NCBI GenBank assembly: GCA_031841125.1
Contig: CM063108.1
Location: forward strand, 10,027,683-10,091,682
Length of the DNA stretch: 64,000 nucleotides
From: Acanthococcus lagerstroemiae
Lineage: Eukaryota; Arthropoda; Insecta; Hemiptera; Eriococcidae
Direction of reading: 5' to 3'
Part shown: positions 1-11,935 of the stretch, piece after piece
How positions within the stretch are numbered: the first letter of the stretch is position 1
Layout of the letters: every line of letters begins with the position of its first letter
The notes under the pieces: generated by a model
What the model was told of the DNA's origin: nothing
Seen by the model: only the letters and a program-made list of their open reading frames with translations
Databases searched by the model: none
Program-made: the position numbers and the translations under genes

Positions 1-129
1 TTAGGACACTCAGTTGAAAACTTTTCAGACATTTCCGAAGGAGAACAACACACAATTGATTAAACCCGTGCGTCGAGAGCGAAACCAATTTCTAAATTAA
101 CCAAAACTGAGGAGACACTAGAAGTTACA

Positions 130-350
130 TCAAAAAAGTCAAAAAATACAGAAAAAAATTGCGAGAACACGTATAGACAGAATGGACGAAGAGAGACCCT
201 CAAAAATCATCATGGAATATACGCCAGTTGGAAGAAGGTCGAGAGGAAGACCAAGAGAGAAATTGACAGAAACATTCAGCTCTTCAGGAGGATCGTAGAC
301 AGTGACCCCGCAGACAAGCCAATAAGCCTACCACAAGAAATGGAAACGAC
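130..350 (+). pseudogene. 3' end of a degenerate LINE (RTE/CFDP2-like)
   Basis: Translation in one frame from about 175 gives RMDEERPSKIIMEYTP followed by GRRSRGRP. This is the usual C-terminal tail of insect endonuclease/reverse-transcriptase LINEs, where an 'R-M-x-[DE]-[DE]-R' block precedes a basic GRRxRGRPxxxW segment. Upstream codons resembling an 'LREHV' block are in another frame, so the copy is frameshifted. The segment ends in a short acgacgacg run that may be the element's repeat tail. Nothing of the endonuclease or polymerase core is visible. Confidence 0.6.
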
Positions 351-1954
351 GACGACTAAAAATGAATTTGGAAATGTAATTTTTGATTTGAAAGAGTGAA
401 CTCCTGTCGAAAACGCTTTGAAAATTTTATTTTCCAGTGAATACTATAATATCTAGTGTAAGCTTTGATGACTAGGAAAAAGGGAGGACTGAAGTTCCAA
501 CAGCACCCTGATCTACCCCAGCTAGAGCACCTGGAAACAACCAAGTATTGATATCCGCCATTTTCTGTCGCTTGGTGCGAGACGATTCACAATTCACTAT
601 GCGGAACCGTTGGGCACCATGCGACGGAAAATGGCGGATGTCAGTACTCGGATGTTCCTAAGTGCTGTACCACAGCGGGGAACCATTTTGCAAAATACGC
701 ACTAATTTTCAATTAAAAAAAAAAATGCATGTATAAACTGGGTATTTTTTTTTGAAAAGCAATCAAATGTTTACCATTACCTCGTGAAATAATCGAACAA
801 CAACGGTGCATAAGCTCTCGTTGGAAGGCTTAAATATGTGAAATCATAATATTTTGTAATTTAACATTTTTCTTAAATTCCTAGGTTAAGCGATTTTTTA
901 AAGAATTTCAATTTCTTACATAATATTTTCCAAAATACCGGTATGCATATACATCCTAATTTTCTACAGATTATAGTCAAGGACTTAGCCAACTTTTTGC
1001 CAAAATTTCACGAAGGAATATTTTGTTCAAGAAAGAAAAGACAGTTTGAAAATTTGTATTATGGAGTAGAAAAATTACTGGGAGAGTGAAATCGAGGTAT
1101 AGCTACGGTGATCCTGGTTCTGATAAAGGTGGGAATTTATTTGTCTGTTTTCGCTGTATAAAAAAAGCAATCTTAAAGATTTCTGATTTTCATTATATTT
1201 TGTGAGTTGCTATCGAAAATAATAAGACCTACCATCAAATGTTCTTAACCCCCTCTGATAACACTTAAGGAGTTGTATTCAAAACCTAATACCAAAACTG
1301 AACTCGGTGACTTCAGAAATGTATGAATTAACTCTTAACTCGAATTATTTTTCACTTTGCGAAGACTCGAGAGATCTAGAGATGATGTTATAATATGCTC
1401 TATGTCCTCGGCATTGATGCGATGCCCGAAAGGGTAGTTTCCGGTGCTGGGGGTGCGGTGTCACAGGGGCCACTTTGACATGCGTGCATCGCCATACGTC
1501 CCACCACACCATATGCTCTGTGTCGGTCAGCAAGACTATTTCGTTTTTTTATATATTTTTTTTTAGCTAAAATGATATATTTAACAATTTTTTCTGTTCT
1601 GTTTTCAATTTTCACTAATTTGAGCCCAACTTTGAAATGAATTACGTGTTAAACATCACCCTATGGTAGTGACCCTTCAAATGTAATAAGAATCAGAAAT
1701 ATTTCAACGGGGACTATTTTTCCATAGAAAAAACTAAATATGGGGTGATGTAAGCCCAAACCTGGCCCTTAACAAAAAAAAAAAAAGACGTGGGAAGAAT
1801 ACAACATACCCAAAAGTCTATGGAAAGGAGCATGCAAGAAACCAAAAAACAAGACAAACGGCTAAATTCCGAAATAAAACAGAAAACAGCGCTACAAAAC
1901 ATCGAGTATAAGATCAAAAGAGTGAAATGGAAATATGGGGGGGGGGGGGCATGT
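351..1954. other. non-coding stretch, no gene recognised
   Basis: AT-rich sequence with no convincing gene. A distinctly GC-richer patch at about 1400-1530 interrupts it. That patch is open in two antisense frames but shows no motif I recognise and may be a fragment of a mobile element. A G-homopolymer lies at 1936-1949, just before the next LINE remnant. Confidence 0.4.
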
Positions 1955-2260
1955 AATAAGATACGATGAGAGTAGGTGGGAAAAGAGGACGGAAAAGTGG
2001 GTGGCATACGGACAAAAGCGATCACAAGGACGATCACTTACTCGATGGAGTGACGAATTTTCGAAACAGTTAGGACCTATTTGGAGGAGAATGACCGTCA
2101 ATCGCAGAATTTGGAGAGAGAAAGGGGAGGCGTATGCCCAACCTTGGGCTTAGCTGGTACAAGGTGTGAAAGATCTCCCCCCCCCATTACCGCTTCTATG
2201 CATTATGGACTATGATGATGGTTGTTGTACCATTATGCTTAAAAATAAATGAATAAGTAA
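1955..2260 (+). pseudogene. 3' end of a degenerate LINE (RTE/CFDP2-like)
   Basis: The frame through 1960-2153 reads R-Y-D-E-S-R-W-E-K-R-T-E-K-W-V, then a basic 'QGRSLTRWSDEF' block, then 'REKGEAYAQPWA' before the stop. This matches the C-terminal zone of aphid-type LINE polymerases (D-x-R-W...W-x-P...GRPxTRWxDE...EAYxQxW). The following non-coding piece ends with repeated 'aaataaatgaataagtaaa'-like units, a plausible tail. The 5' part of the element is absent, as expected for a 5'-truncated insertion. Confidence 0.7.
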
Positions 2261-4740
2261 AAGTGTTGAGTTGGTAGCACTGCTACTGATATACGGTATG
2301 CGCTCTACGTGAAGTACGACGCTCCGTTAGTATTTTGTCTGAGGACGTTGAGTAGGGACTCCAAGTACGGAAGCGGTCCACTGATGTTTACCGTTATTCA
2401 ATTACACGTTTCTGAAGTTACACTTGTGTTTTATAATTGCTTGCATCTCTACAAAAGTTGGTGTTCAATGACGTCGATCAGAAGCCTCTGCTCAACAAAA
2501 AGGATTCCCATTGCGAAAGAACTACCTTAACTCGCATTCCAGTTTCTATACTAAATAACCAACATACTAACATTCTCCATCAGCTTTAGAGGTTCTTTAT
2601 CCCTCAAAAACTGAATATTGACTCAAATTTCGGTTTATGCTCATTGCAAAACTTTTCTACATTAAATTTTACTGCTTGATACATTTGATAAAAAATTAGC
2701 AAAATATAACGAGAAAATTCAACTTTAGGACACTATCTTGTCCCTAGCGCTCTAGAGAGTACGACGTATCACTCAGATTAGTGGAGATTTTCAAAATATT
2801 GATCAGTGTAGTAACTTCAATCTTCAAAATAGTATTTCTTCCTTAGCAAAAGATTATTTTCTCTAAAGTTTGACAGACAATTGGCAAGGTCTTTGACTTT
2901 AATCCGTGATAAAATAAGTCAATCTAATCGTTGGTATTTTGGGAAACATTAATTTTGGAAATTTGAAAATCTAATTCAAATCAAATTTGTTCATCCCAAA
3001 AATGATAAAACAAAAAAGAAACAACACTTCACTACCATACTATGCACTAGGGTGGCCCTTATTTACTCTCAGTGGACATATTTTTCGAAATATGTCGGGA
3101 TCCTCCCCCTCCCATCACAATTGAATTCAGTAAAATAAGAAGGAAATAACTGCCAAGCTTCAGCTCGGAAAGAACGAATCACGTGCGGCACGCCCTTTCC
3201 TCATCTTATGAGAAACTATAAGAAGTTTTGATTTGAGTAAGGTTTAGAAAGTCGTAAAGAGTTCCAAAAGGCTTCAAGTGTGTCTGTATGAGCATAAAGT
3301 CTTGAACAAATCTAAAAGAGTTCCAAACAGACCTCGAACAGGTTTAAAAGTTACTGAGCGAGTCTGAAGGAAGTCTTGTAGAGCCTCGGTGTCTGGAAAA
3401 GTCCTAATAAGTTTGAATCAGGCCTGTGAATATGAATGAGTCCGAATAAAAGTGTTAATGTATGGAGTAGGGTAACAGAGTTTTAAACAAGAACGCAACC
3501 AAGGAGGGCTCTAGGGGGTTATAATCCCCACCCTCAGAGAAAATTCTTCGAAAATCAACTTTGAAACGATTCGTACAAATTTATAGCTCATGAAAATAGG
3601 CAGGTACTAAATCAGGCAGATACCAAATCGAGCTCTTATCCCCGCTCAAGTTTTTTTTTTCTAAATTCTATCCCTCACCAAAAAAAAGTTCTGGTTGCGT
3701 CTCTGGTTTTAAATACTGCTGTAAGAATTTGGAAGCGTCTACTGCTATAAGAGTCTTAAGACATTCTGAAGAATCATAAACATGTCTGAAACTTGAAAAA
3801 TCAAAAAAAATTTTAATTAAGATTATCGTCTTACACAATCTAACATTTAGATCGCCCGAGCTTCTAGGGCAAAACCCGAATAGTCAGCATTTTTCGATGA
3901 AATTTAGCTCACATCATTTTCAATTTCCATATTCAGATACAACTTTCTAGTTGGGGCCCTCAATATGTTCTCTTCTCAAGAGGCTTCACGAGGTCGCATA
4001 CTTTAGCAACTCTTAAAATCTCTACGTATCTGCAAACTGATTCTGTGTGTAGAAAGTTCAAGTACATTTCATATTATTACGCCTAACCGCCTGCGCGAGG
4101 CCCCATACATTATAGTACCGCATAACGCCGCCTCTATACAGCGTATATTTTTGATTGGGCTATGTAACAAAGCTCGATAGCTGAATGAACCCAATCCTGG
4201 GCCTACAAAAGGATTCGTTGAGAGAGTGAGACCAAATTTGACCGACGTGAATCATTTTTAAGGCCGACAACCAGAACACAAGATCCTGCTTCAGTTCTGC
4301 CAGATTTTACATTTGAGAGTTTTCCGACCTCCTCTCCCTTTTCACCGAGTCTCTAGTTAGACCCTATTTCCAGTTCGAATCGACTCTAACTCAAATATGC
4401 TTTTGTTGAACCTTGTCTCCATTCCAGTACCACTTCCTTCGGTAGATCAAAACAGATTTTGCTTCTGTTTATTCGCTATCCGAAGGCTCAAGCACAAAAG
4501 TAAATTCACCATACATGTATCTCTAAATTAAACCAACAATTTTCTGAAATTGGCATCGCACTCGTTGTTCCACATTCCACCTTAATAGCCGACCATTAAT
4601 AGAATGGTTTTCGGTTTAATGCATGTTCTTTCTCGAGACCGATGACTGCACGTACTATGGCACTTCGTGGCTATGTACATAGTCACCTACTCACTGTAAT
4701 GTACCTGTACAGTACGTGTTCCAGTTACGTAAGACTAAAA
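2261..4740. other. non-coding stretch with degenerate AGACT-type repeats
   Basis: No gene recognised. Between about 3230-3420 and 3700-3790 the sequence is a loose chain of roughly 20-bp units built around 'gagtctgaa', 'agtcttaaga' and 'gagttccaaa', a highly diverged minisatellite. The opposite-strand version of the same vocabulary fills 33150-35430. A possible transcription start follows at 4761. Confidence 0.4.
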
Positions 4741-4760
4741 TCGTCGTCTCGCTTCATCGA

Positions 4761-4822
4761 TCAGTGTTAAAATTATTAAAAAATTAGTCGGAAATTGGAT
4801 TCGATCGCTCGCGAGTGAGCCA
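4761..4822 (+). promoter_or_regulatory. candidate non-coding first exon with arthropod initiator
   Basis: TCAGTG at 4761-4766 fits the arthropod initiator (TCAKTY-like). Sixty bases later 'gcca|gtaagtat' at 4823 is a near-consensus splice donor. The stretch between has no ATG, so it would be 5' UTR only. The region from 4600 to 4820 is less repetitive and richer in CpG than its surroundings. No TATA box is obvious. It could be the start of the gene whose exon lies at 8167, or a chance combination of two short motifs. Confidence 0.25.
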
Positions 4823-6749
4823 GTAAGTATACATAAGTTCGGTACAGTCGCTGTTTCATGATCTAAGAAAAATACTCGTTTCTTTTCATTTGTTGAAGTT
4901 GAATAAGAGATTTCAAATCACTCGACACCACTTGTTCGAGTTAGGGACTAGAGATATATGAAAGGGAGGGGAAGCTCTCTTCGAAAATAATCATCAATTG
5001 ATAAAATCGAATCCTCAGTTGGGAATACCTGAGAAGCAAAATCTTCCCGTTTACCTGTCCACCTTCGAATTTTTCCAAGGATTAGCATTTTGAGCGGCGA
5101 AAATCAACTTCCCCTACCAGCAAGGTCACTTCGATAAATTTCTGGTTCGAGTTACATGTCGCTCGTGATTATATTGTTGTCCGAGGTAATATTGAAAATC
5201 TCGTAGAAGAGACTCGATGAAAGTATAACTACAGATCCTTTTCCCAAGACAAAATCAATGACCTATTATCCTTCAACCATCAGTTTAAGGACATTATGCG
5301 AACACAGTTATTCAGAAACAAAGTTAGATGGGTGGGGGGGGGGTCAAAGACCTAAACACCCAAGATAATTCAATCCCTTAAATCCATACTCCCTCTTAGA
5401 AAAGTGACCACATGTTGATAAAACTCGACATTTCAAAACAGCAACATAACCAGCCTGATGTTCGAGGGGGTTTGATCTCGATCAAAGGGGGAGGGGTATT
5501 TTTGTTTTTAATGAAATATTTGAGGTCATTTTATTACTTGTCATTTGGCACCACATGAACGCAAGTAACATCTCCATTCGATTGAAGATGGTCTGTAGGG
5601 ACAGGCACCCTCTTTTCTAATTTTGCTTTCAACCCGAACTCTGGAATCCGCCCTTTCGAGCATTACCTCAGAGAGGGGGCGGGGTGTTAGAAAGAGTGCT
5701 AAAATTGGAGAAAAACTATTTCACGCAAGGGGATCCAGACCCCCTCGACCCTCCCTGGCAACGCCAACGCTTCAGAAAATTAATTAAAGCCATCGATTCC
5801 TCCTTATTTTTACACCAAAACACCAAATAGTTCTTCCATAAATTAAAATAAAAAAGTTCAAGTCTTGTTTTTTTTCTTTCAAAGAAACAAAATCTTGCAG
5901 GCACGTGTGATTTATTCACTAAATCAATAAAGAGAATTCAATCCCTCAAGTGTCTCCCCCCCCCTCTTGTATAAAAGAGGTGAATCAATGATTAATCGAT
6001 TTCTGCATAAATTACTGAAATCCCGAGGTTCCAGCCCCTTTCCCTCCCATTTGGGATATGCACATCTCTGCCTTTGCAGTAATCGGGTTGTATAGGACAT
6101 TCTGAGTTATGTGGATCGAATACACGCAGATCTGATATAAGGCAGCCGTTCCTGAATTTTTGTAGTAGTTAGAGACACAGCAAGGCGACTTTGTTAGGAG
6201 ACGGGCAGGAAAATTTCCAATTTTCTTAACCACAAAAAGTTTGTTCAACTGGAAAAATTTTGTGGCAGGCAAGCCAAAACCGACATAATTTTCCTGTTTT
6301 TCCACCTGAGGACTAAATTTTCCCAATCAATGAAAATCTTCAAAATCGAACAGAAGCTGCTTTTCCACTTTCGCGGCAACTCGTGCTTTAATTTTTCATA
6401 TTTTTCCGATTGAGAGCAAACAGTTACGCGAAAGGACTGGGGAAGTCTTCCCAGCCCCCTCTCTCCATAGGTACGTCCTAGGTGCTGGTTATTTTACGTA
6501 TACTGTTCCACAATGCAAACCCATCCGGACTCATTACAGTAAATTAACTTTGCAGTAGTACAGTTGGATGATAAAGAGCAGGCACGGCCTAGCGATTAAA
6601 TTCTTGAGATGCAAAATCTAAGGGGCCCGGTCAATAAATTTAAAAAGTTTCTCAATGATAATGGGAATTGCGACGAAAAGGGCCCGCAAGGCCACAACAG
6701 GTCGAAAAGCCCAGAATGCATTTGTATCTCTGCACCTCCAGCCATGCCG
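4823..6749. other. non-coding stretch, no gene recognised
   Basis: AT-rich with G/C homopolymer runs at about 5334-5342 and 5957-5965, like those found near the ends of the inverted-repeat elements elsewhere in the window. No paired termini could be matched here. Short antisense open frames at 5716-5919 and 6012-6326 have no recognisable motifs. Confidence 0.35.
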
Positions 6750-7289
6750 CCGGGACATACCAATAGGGGGGACACTCCCCCCCGGTAGAAATTTTTCACT
6801 CAGCAGTTGGGAAAATTTACCATTTCAGTCAGGCGGAGTTGGGAAAATCCAACAAGTCAAAAGTTCTTTTTTCTTTTTTGCTTGCTTTGACACTTGGGAA
6901 ATGAATTGAGAAGTTGGAGAAATCCAAGTCAAAAGGTTTTTTTTTTTGCTTTGATATTTGGGAATTTTAAGCTAGGTCAGCATCAGTTGGAAAAATCCAA
7001 TAAGTCAATAAAGTGTTTTTTTTTTGTTGTTTTTTTTTGCTTGCTTTCTTTGACACTTGGGAATTGAGAGTTGCGAAGGTGGGAAAATCCAACAAGTCAA
7101 AAAGGTCTTTTTTTTTCTTGGATATCAGGGAATTTTGAGTTGAGTCGTCAGTTTAAAAAATCCAATTAGTCAATCAAAAGTTTATTTTTTTGGCTTTGAT
7201 GCTTTGATACTTGGAAATTTTAAGTCGAGTCAGTTGGGACTTCCACAATTTTCCCCCTCCCCCAGGAAAAACTCTTCGGTACATCCCTG
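6750..7289. mobile_element. hAT-type non-autonomous element with internal duplications
   Basis: The ends are ccgggacatacc and, read from the other side, cagggatgtacc, an imperfect inverted repeat of the CAGGGATGTACC family. The flanking 8-mers are ccatgccg and tcaggccg, an eroded 8-bp target duplication (6 of 8). The inside repeats an approximately 100-bp unit with the phrases 'gggaaaatccaacaagtcaa' and 'tttgacacttgggaa' plus long T runs. C/G homopolymers lie about 30 bases inside each end. The same internal phrases occur, in opposite orientation, in the element at 9500-9806, so the two are relatives. No transposase coding is present. Confidence 0.65.
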
Positions 7290-8166
7290 TCAGGCCGTGC
7301 GTGACAAATAGTCAATGATTCTATGTTGTATTTCTGATTTTGGTCATCCAGGGTATTTGGAAAATTCTTCCGATTGTGAACTACCATATAGACTAATGAT
7401 ATTAAGTAAATGAACTATTAACTTGTGGAAACCAAAGACAGAAATAGTATCAAAAACCGAATATTGTTCAAAAAGACTCCCTTCGTCGAACCTAGTTTCC
7501 ATATTTTGAGAACCCCTAACTCCACAGCTGTTCAAAACTATATACATGATGATGATAATATATTGAAGTATAATCCACCAATCACGAGAAACGTTGTAGG
7601 TATACGCAAGTGAGGGAAAATCAGCGGCCTACCCATGTGACTCTTTTTGGGAGAAAGTGAAAGGGGGTGATTCTCCCACTGGTATTTGCCGATTACACTC
7701 TACCTATATTTTTTAGATCATATAGTAAAAACAATCTTGTTACTTCATTTTGCATATTGTATCCCACTCTAACCAAGTGACAACACTTTTGTAGCCCTCC
7801 CCCGTGTTTTTTTCTTTTCGTATATCCAATACGGATAATTTTTAAAATTTGCTGTAATGCTGGAGTTACAACATTGATTAGTGTAACGTACCTAGTTTTT
7901 TAAATTTGTCTTTTAAGACAGTGCCAATTGGTACCTTCGTTTTATTCATAATGAAAAAGTCCAAAATTAGCTCTAAATACGAAAAGAGTTGTTTTAAAAA
8001 TCCGGAATTTATAAGCTATTCAGCAGCTTCATAGACTTTTTTAGGGAGCAGGTAAATTAGAGCAAGATAATAATTTCAATCTCGAAGTATCGGTAAATGA
8101 GCAAAAAGAAGTTCTTAGCTTCGAATGTGGCGCCTGACTTTATAAATGGAAAATAAAATCTTCCAG
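7290..8166. other. non-coding stretch, no gene recognised
   Basis: AT-rich, with no motif or paired terminus seen. It ends in a pyrimidine-poor but usable acceptor (aaaatcttccag) immediately before the exon-like open stretch at 8167. Confidence 0.3.
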
Positions 8167-8470
8167 CGGAGGGAAGACCATCAGCCTGGCCCTCTACCTC
8201 ACTCTTCTAGTCTGGCGAACCCTCGGCGTCTACCTTAATGCAGAAAGAACTTTTTCCTCTTACAACGATTACAATGACCCTCCGGCTTTATTAATGGTAG
8301 GTCAAGAAGCTCGAAAATACCACGGTTTCAGATCAGAGCCATTTTTTCCATAAGAAGACTACTATACAACTGAGCCTATCGAAAAGACCACTGAAAAACT
8401 ACTCAAAACTGCTCCAACTATTTTCGACAAAGTCAGTAATACTTTTTACGTGAGAAGACCGCCAACATAA
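8167..8470 (+). pseudogene. exon-like segment of a small secreted protein, in-frame stop
   Basis: After a possible acceptor (cttccag) the frame starting at 8168 reads GGKTISLALYLTLLVW, a hydrophobic run that ends in 'GVYLNAE' and looks like a signal peptide. A polar part rich in Tyr, Asp and Asn follows. A TAA at 8351-8353 interrupts after 61 codons. The same frame then stays open for 38 more codons, ending PP-T-stop at 8468-8470, with charged Glu/Lys/Thr composition like the first part. An AATAAA lies at 8687-8692. No ATG precedes the hydrophobic segment within this stretch, so it would need an upstream exon. I do not recognise the family. It may be a real gene ending at the first stop, a pseudogene with a nonsense change, or a readthrough case. 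Confidence 0.4.
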
Positions 8471-8779
8471 AAGATGAGAAATAATGTGCATACAAGAATT
8501 TGAAAATATTGTCCATGAGTAAACATTGCATAATGTTTGAGAACCTAGGAAACCATATCAAATGTAATAATTATACTAAAATTTCCATTGTTATAATTTA
8601 ATAATTCGTAATAATTCGCAATTTTTTAGTAATTAAAATTTGTGAACTTGGCAGGTGTCGAATGGTCGCTGTGTTTCAATTTAGGTAATAAACTATTCTC
8701 ATTTCACGCCTTCTGATTTTATGAAATCTTTTAATTGTTCTGTCAGCTTTTATATACATAGAAGGTTAATCTGTTCCTA
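8471..8779. other. AT-rich 3' flank with poly(A) signal
   Basis: Very AT-rich, with AATAAA at 8687-8692. If the upstream exon is genuine this would be its 3' UTR. No other feature seen. Confidence 0.3.
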
Positions 8780-11326
8780 ACACGAGAAACAAAGTGGATT
8801 ACTTTGTGGTGAGCAACCGCCGGAAAACATGTACCCAGGAAAAGACTGCGGTAGTGACCAGCAGCTACTAGTAGTTGAAATAGCTCCAAGACTAAGAAAA
8901 CGAATAAAAAGCACAATGCGATTGAAAATAAATGGTACTTACTGGAGAACCCTGTATACAAAACGGCAGCCAAGAAAAACCTGGAAAAACTCGCTGCCCA
9001 AAGAGAAATCCCGGACCTGAATGCCGAGGAAATATGGCTCAGAATGAAAGAGAGCCTAGAAACAGCGGCAAGGACGGTACCAAAACCAGCCAAAACGAGG
9101 AGGGAATGGATCACGGACAATCGAGGAGCGGAAAGCCCTGAAGGGAGAACTGCAGGATGAAAGGAAGAGGAAGCTGCAGGAACAGAAAAGCAAGGAAGCC
9201 AGGAAAAAATGCCGAGAAGATAGAAACAGGTACGTAGAAGGGATCTGCGGAGAACTCGAGAGACATCAGCTCAAAAACGAGACCAAAGACATGTTTCAGA
9301 AAATCAGAAGGATCGCATGGCCTTTCAAACGGAAACGCTACCTCTGAAAGATCGCGACGGAAAAATGCTGACAAGCTCAGAGGAAGTCAAAACGAGATGG
9401 CGCAAATGTTGTGAGAACCCAATGGTGGACGAAACCGGAAACGTTGGACAGAGAGACGAAGGGCAGGCGGCAAGGCGGAGCCAGATATCCTACTATCGGC
9501 AGGGGCATACCGAAGAGTTTTTCCTAGGGAGGGGGGGGGGTAAGAATTGTGAAAGTCCCAACTTACTCAACTCAGAATTTCCAAGTATCAAAGCAAAAGA
9601 AGAAAAACCGTTTTGACTGTTTGACTTGTTGGGTATTTCCAACTTCTCAACTCAATTCCCAAGTATCAAAGCAAAAAAAAAATGTACCTTTTAACTTGTT
9701 GAATTTTTTCAACTCGCCTGATTGAACTGGTAAATTTTTTACAATGCTGAGTGAAAAATTCCTATGGGGGGAGCTGCCTCCTACCTCCCCTATCGGTACA
9801 TCCCTAACTATCGGAGGTCGAAGCAGCAGTCAAAGAACTGAGAAAGAGTAAATCAGTAGGTGCAGATGGCATAGTTTCGGAAATGCTGATAGCAGCACCG
9901 GAAAAAAGCACAAAATTACTGCACCTCATATGCAACAACATTTGGAAAGAGCAGAAATGGCCGAAGGATTGGACTACTTCAGTATATATCCCTCTCCACA
10001 AAAAAAGATCAAAATCGGACTGCTCGAACTACAGAACAATTTCGCTAATATCACACGCGAGCAAGGTTTTACTCAACATCCTGGACAAACGGATTAAGGC
10101 GTGCATCCTCCCAGTTACCGCCAGAACAGGCTGGTGCTGGTGGCTGGTTTTGTCTCTGGCAGATGCACGAGAGAGCAATTCTCAATATTCGCCAGGTGAT
10201 CGAAGAAGCTCGGGAATTCAATAAGCCAGTGTATTTATGCTTTATCGACTACGAAAAGGCGTTCGATAATGTCCACTGGCGGATACTCTGAAGTCGTTTA
10301 GAAAAACTAGGAGTATCAAGGCACCTGATTGCTCTGCTTAAGAGCCTATACGAGGACAACTCTGCTCAAGTGAGAGTAGAAGGAAAACTCATGCAGCACT
10401 TCAAACCGCCAAAGGAGTACGATAGGGATGCATACTCAGCCCCATCCTTTTCAGCGTCTATGGAGAGTGGGTTATGAGAGAAGCCCTGGTTGGATGGGAA
10501 GGAAGAGTATCACTAGGAGGGAAACGAATACCTGATCTCAGACATGCAGATGATAACACTCTGCTAGCCACAACGATAGAAGAGCTGAGGGAACTACTGA
10601 AAAGAGTAGAGGCAGCTAGTGCCGCGGCGGGCCTGACAATAAATAAGTCTAAAACTAAGATTATGATCGTCGACCGTACGAATGACAACCTACCGGGGAT
10701 CACAGATGTTGATGGAATAGAAGTAGTGCTAGACTTCACATACTTGAACTCCATGGTGTCCAACAGAGGTGGCCTAGAAAGAGAATAAGAAGAGCGGCAA
10801 TCGCAAAAACAGCAGTAGGAAAGCTCAATCGAATCTGGAAAAGTCATGATGTCACAAAACACACCAAGCTGAAAATAATCAAGTCCTTGATTTTTCCAAT
10901 CTTTTTGTATGTAGCATAGTGCTGGACAGTGAAAAACACTCACATACAGCGAATTGAGGCTTTCGAGATTCACTGCTATAGACGTATGTTGAGAATCCCA
11001 TAAACCAAGAAGAGGACGAATGCGTCGGTACGAAAAGAACTTGGCGTGAAAGACAGACTCAGCACAGTCATCAGGAGACGCATTCTCAGTTACTTTGGTC
11101 ACGTAATCAGAAGGGACAATCTTGGAGAAACTGACTGTGCAGAGAAGAGTAGAAGGTACCAGGTCGTGCGGCAGGTCACTCACGCGATACATAAATACGG
11201 AAGATTACTGGCAAGACGATGGAATCATGTACTAAGACAGCCGAGGACAGGGACAACTGGAGGAGCCTGGTTGACTCGGTTACCTGATCACGATTCCCGA
11301 AACCGGGCAAACGAAGAAGAAGAGCA
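8780..11326 (+). pseudogene. degenerate LINE: endonuclease remnant, reverse transcriptase, C-terminal region
   Basis: The copy begins inside the endonuclease: 'PGKDCGSDQQLLVVEI' near 8840-8880 corresponds to the family's G-x-D-C-G-S-D-H-x-L-L motif. A charged linker follows (8900-9400). RT block pieces are 'SVGADGIVSEML' (9850), 'CSNYRTISLISHASKVLLNI' (10020), 'LCFIDYEKAFDNVHWRIL' (10235) and the catalytic 'LRHADDNTLL' (10535), a variant of FADD. The later 'RRILSYFGHVIRRD' (about 11075) and a (GAA)n-like tail at about 11310 close it. Stops and frameshifts separate these blocks. A 307-bp element (9500-9806) with an 8-bp target duplication splits it between the linker and the RT. It cannot encode a functional protein. 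Confidence 0.85.
9500..9806. mobile_element. hAT-type MITE nested in the LINE, perfect 8-bp target duplication
   Basis: The 8-mer actatcgg occurs at 9492-9499 and again at 9807-9814, directly flanking the insert. The termini are caggggcatacc and, on the other strand, tagggatgtacc, so the element belongs to the CAGGGATGTACC family. Within 40 bases of the left end is a run of G. The interior contains 'caagtatcaaagcaaaa' twice and has no coding. The LINE reading frames resume after it. The short element, TIRs of about 12 bp and 8-bp duplication indicate mobilisation by a hAT transposase. Confidence 0.85.
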
Positions 11327-11935
11327 CCTATCAGTGTGCGTATATCAGAGACCTTTATCCAGTCTTTTAGTAGCCTCAAAAAAAATTTTGCTCTCTCCGA
11401 TCGTTTAATTTTATGTTGCTTCCCTACTTTATGTTGCATTTGAAACATCACTCGTATTCATTCTTTTGATTTCATTCACAGTTATTTTTGGGAGAAAGTA
11501 AATTGCACACACTTTCCAGCGGAGGGTTTTTTCCTACTTTGCAAACCACATATGAAAATTTTAAATTGCATGTACTGTGAAAAGACGGATGTATGCAACG
11601 AAAGTGTGAATTGCACACACTTATAAAAGGTCGGTAGCAAAACATGAATTGTAAACTGCACACAGTACAAAAAAAGCCATAAGTCATTTTCATTTATCAT
11701 GTTGACGAGAAAGGTGATGGTCTCTGATCTTCTTTAGTGCATGGATTTCTTTGTAATTATGATGCCTGCTGCTTATACTGTCTGGTGAGTTACTACAGAC
11801 TTTATAGAAGTATTTTAGGATCTTGTTTGAAAGACCATTCTTAGATACTGTCTCATGATTCTCTTTCCTCCAAGGAAAAACAATGGTCTGTGGTCAAAAA
11901 GTATTTCAAAATGTTTAAATTACCCCTTTTCTTAC
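11327..11935. other. non-coding stretch, no gene recognised
   Basis: Contains the loosely repeated phrase 'aattgcacacact' (about 11499 and 11608), also seen as 'gtgcaattcacac' near 12933. This may be a dispersed or decayed repeat. No gene recognised. Confidence 0.3.

Noticed and set aside
1714..2101. Minus-strand open frames of 107 and 69 codons
   Set aside because: They are antisense to a LINE tail and run through homopolymers, with no motif.
10458..11192. 244-codon open frame on the minus strand
   Set aside because: It is antisense to the LINE RT (FADD-like block and C-terminal region) on the plus strand and has no motif of its own.
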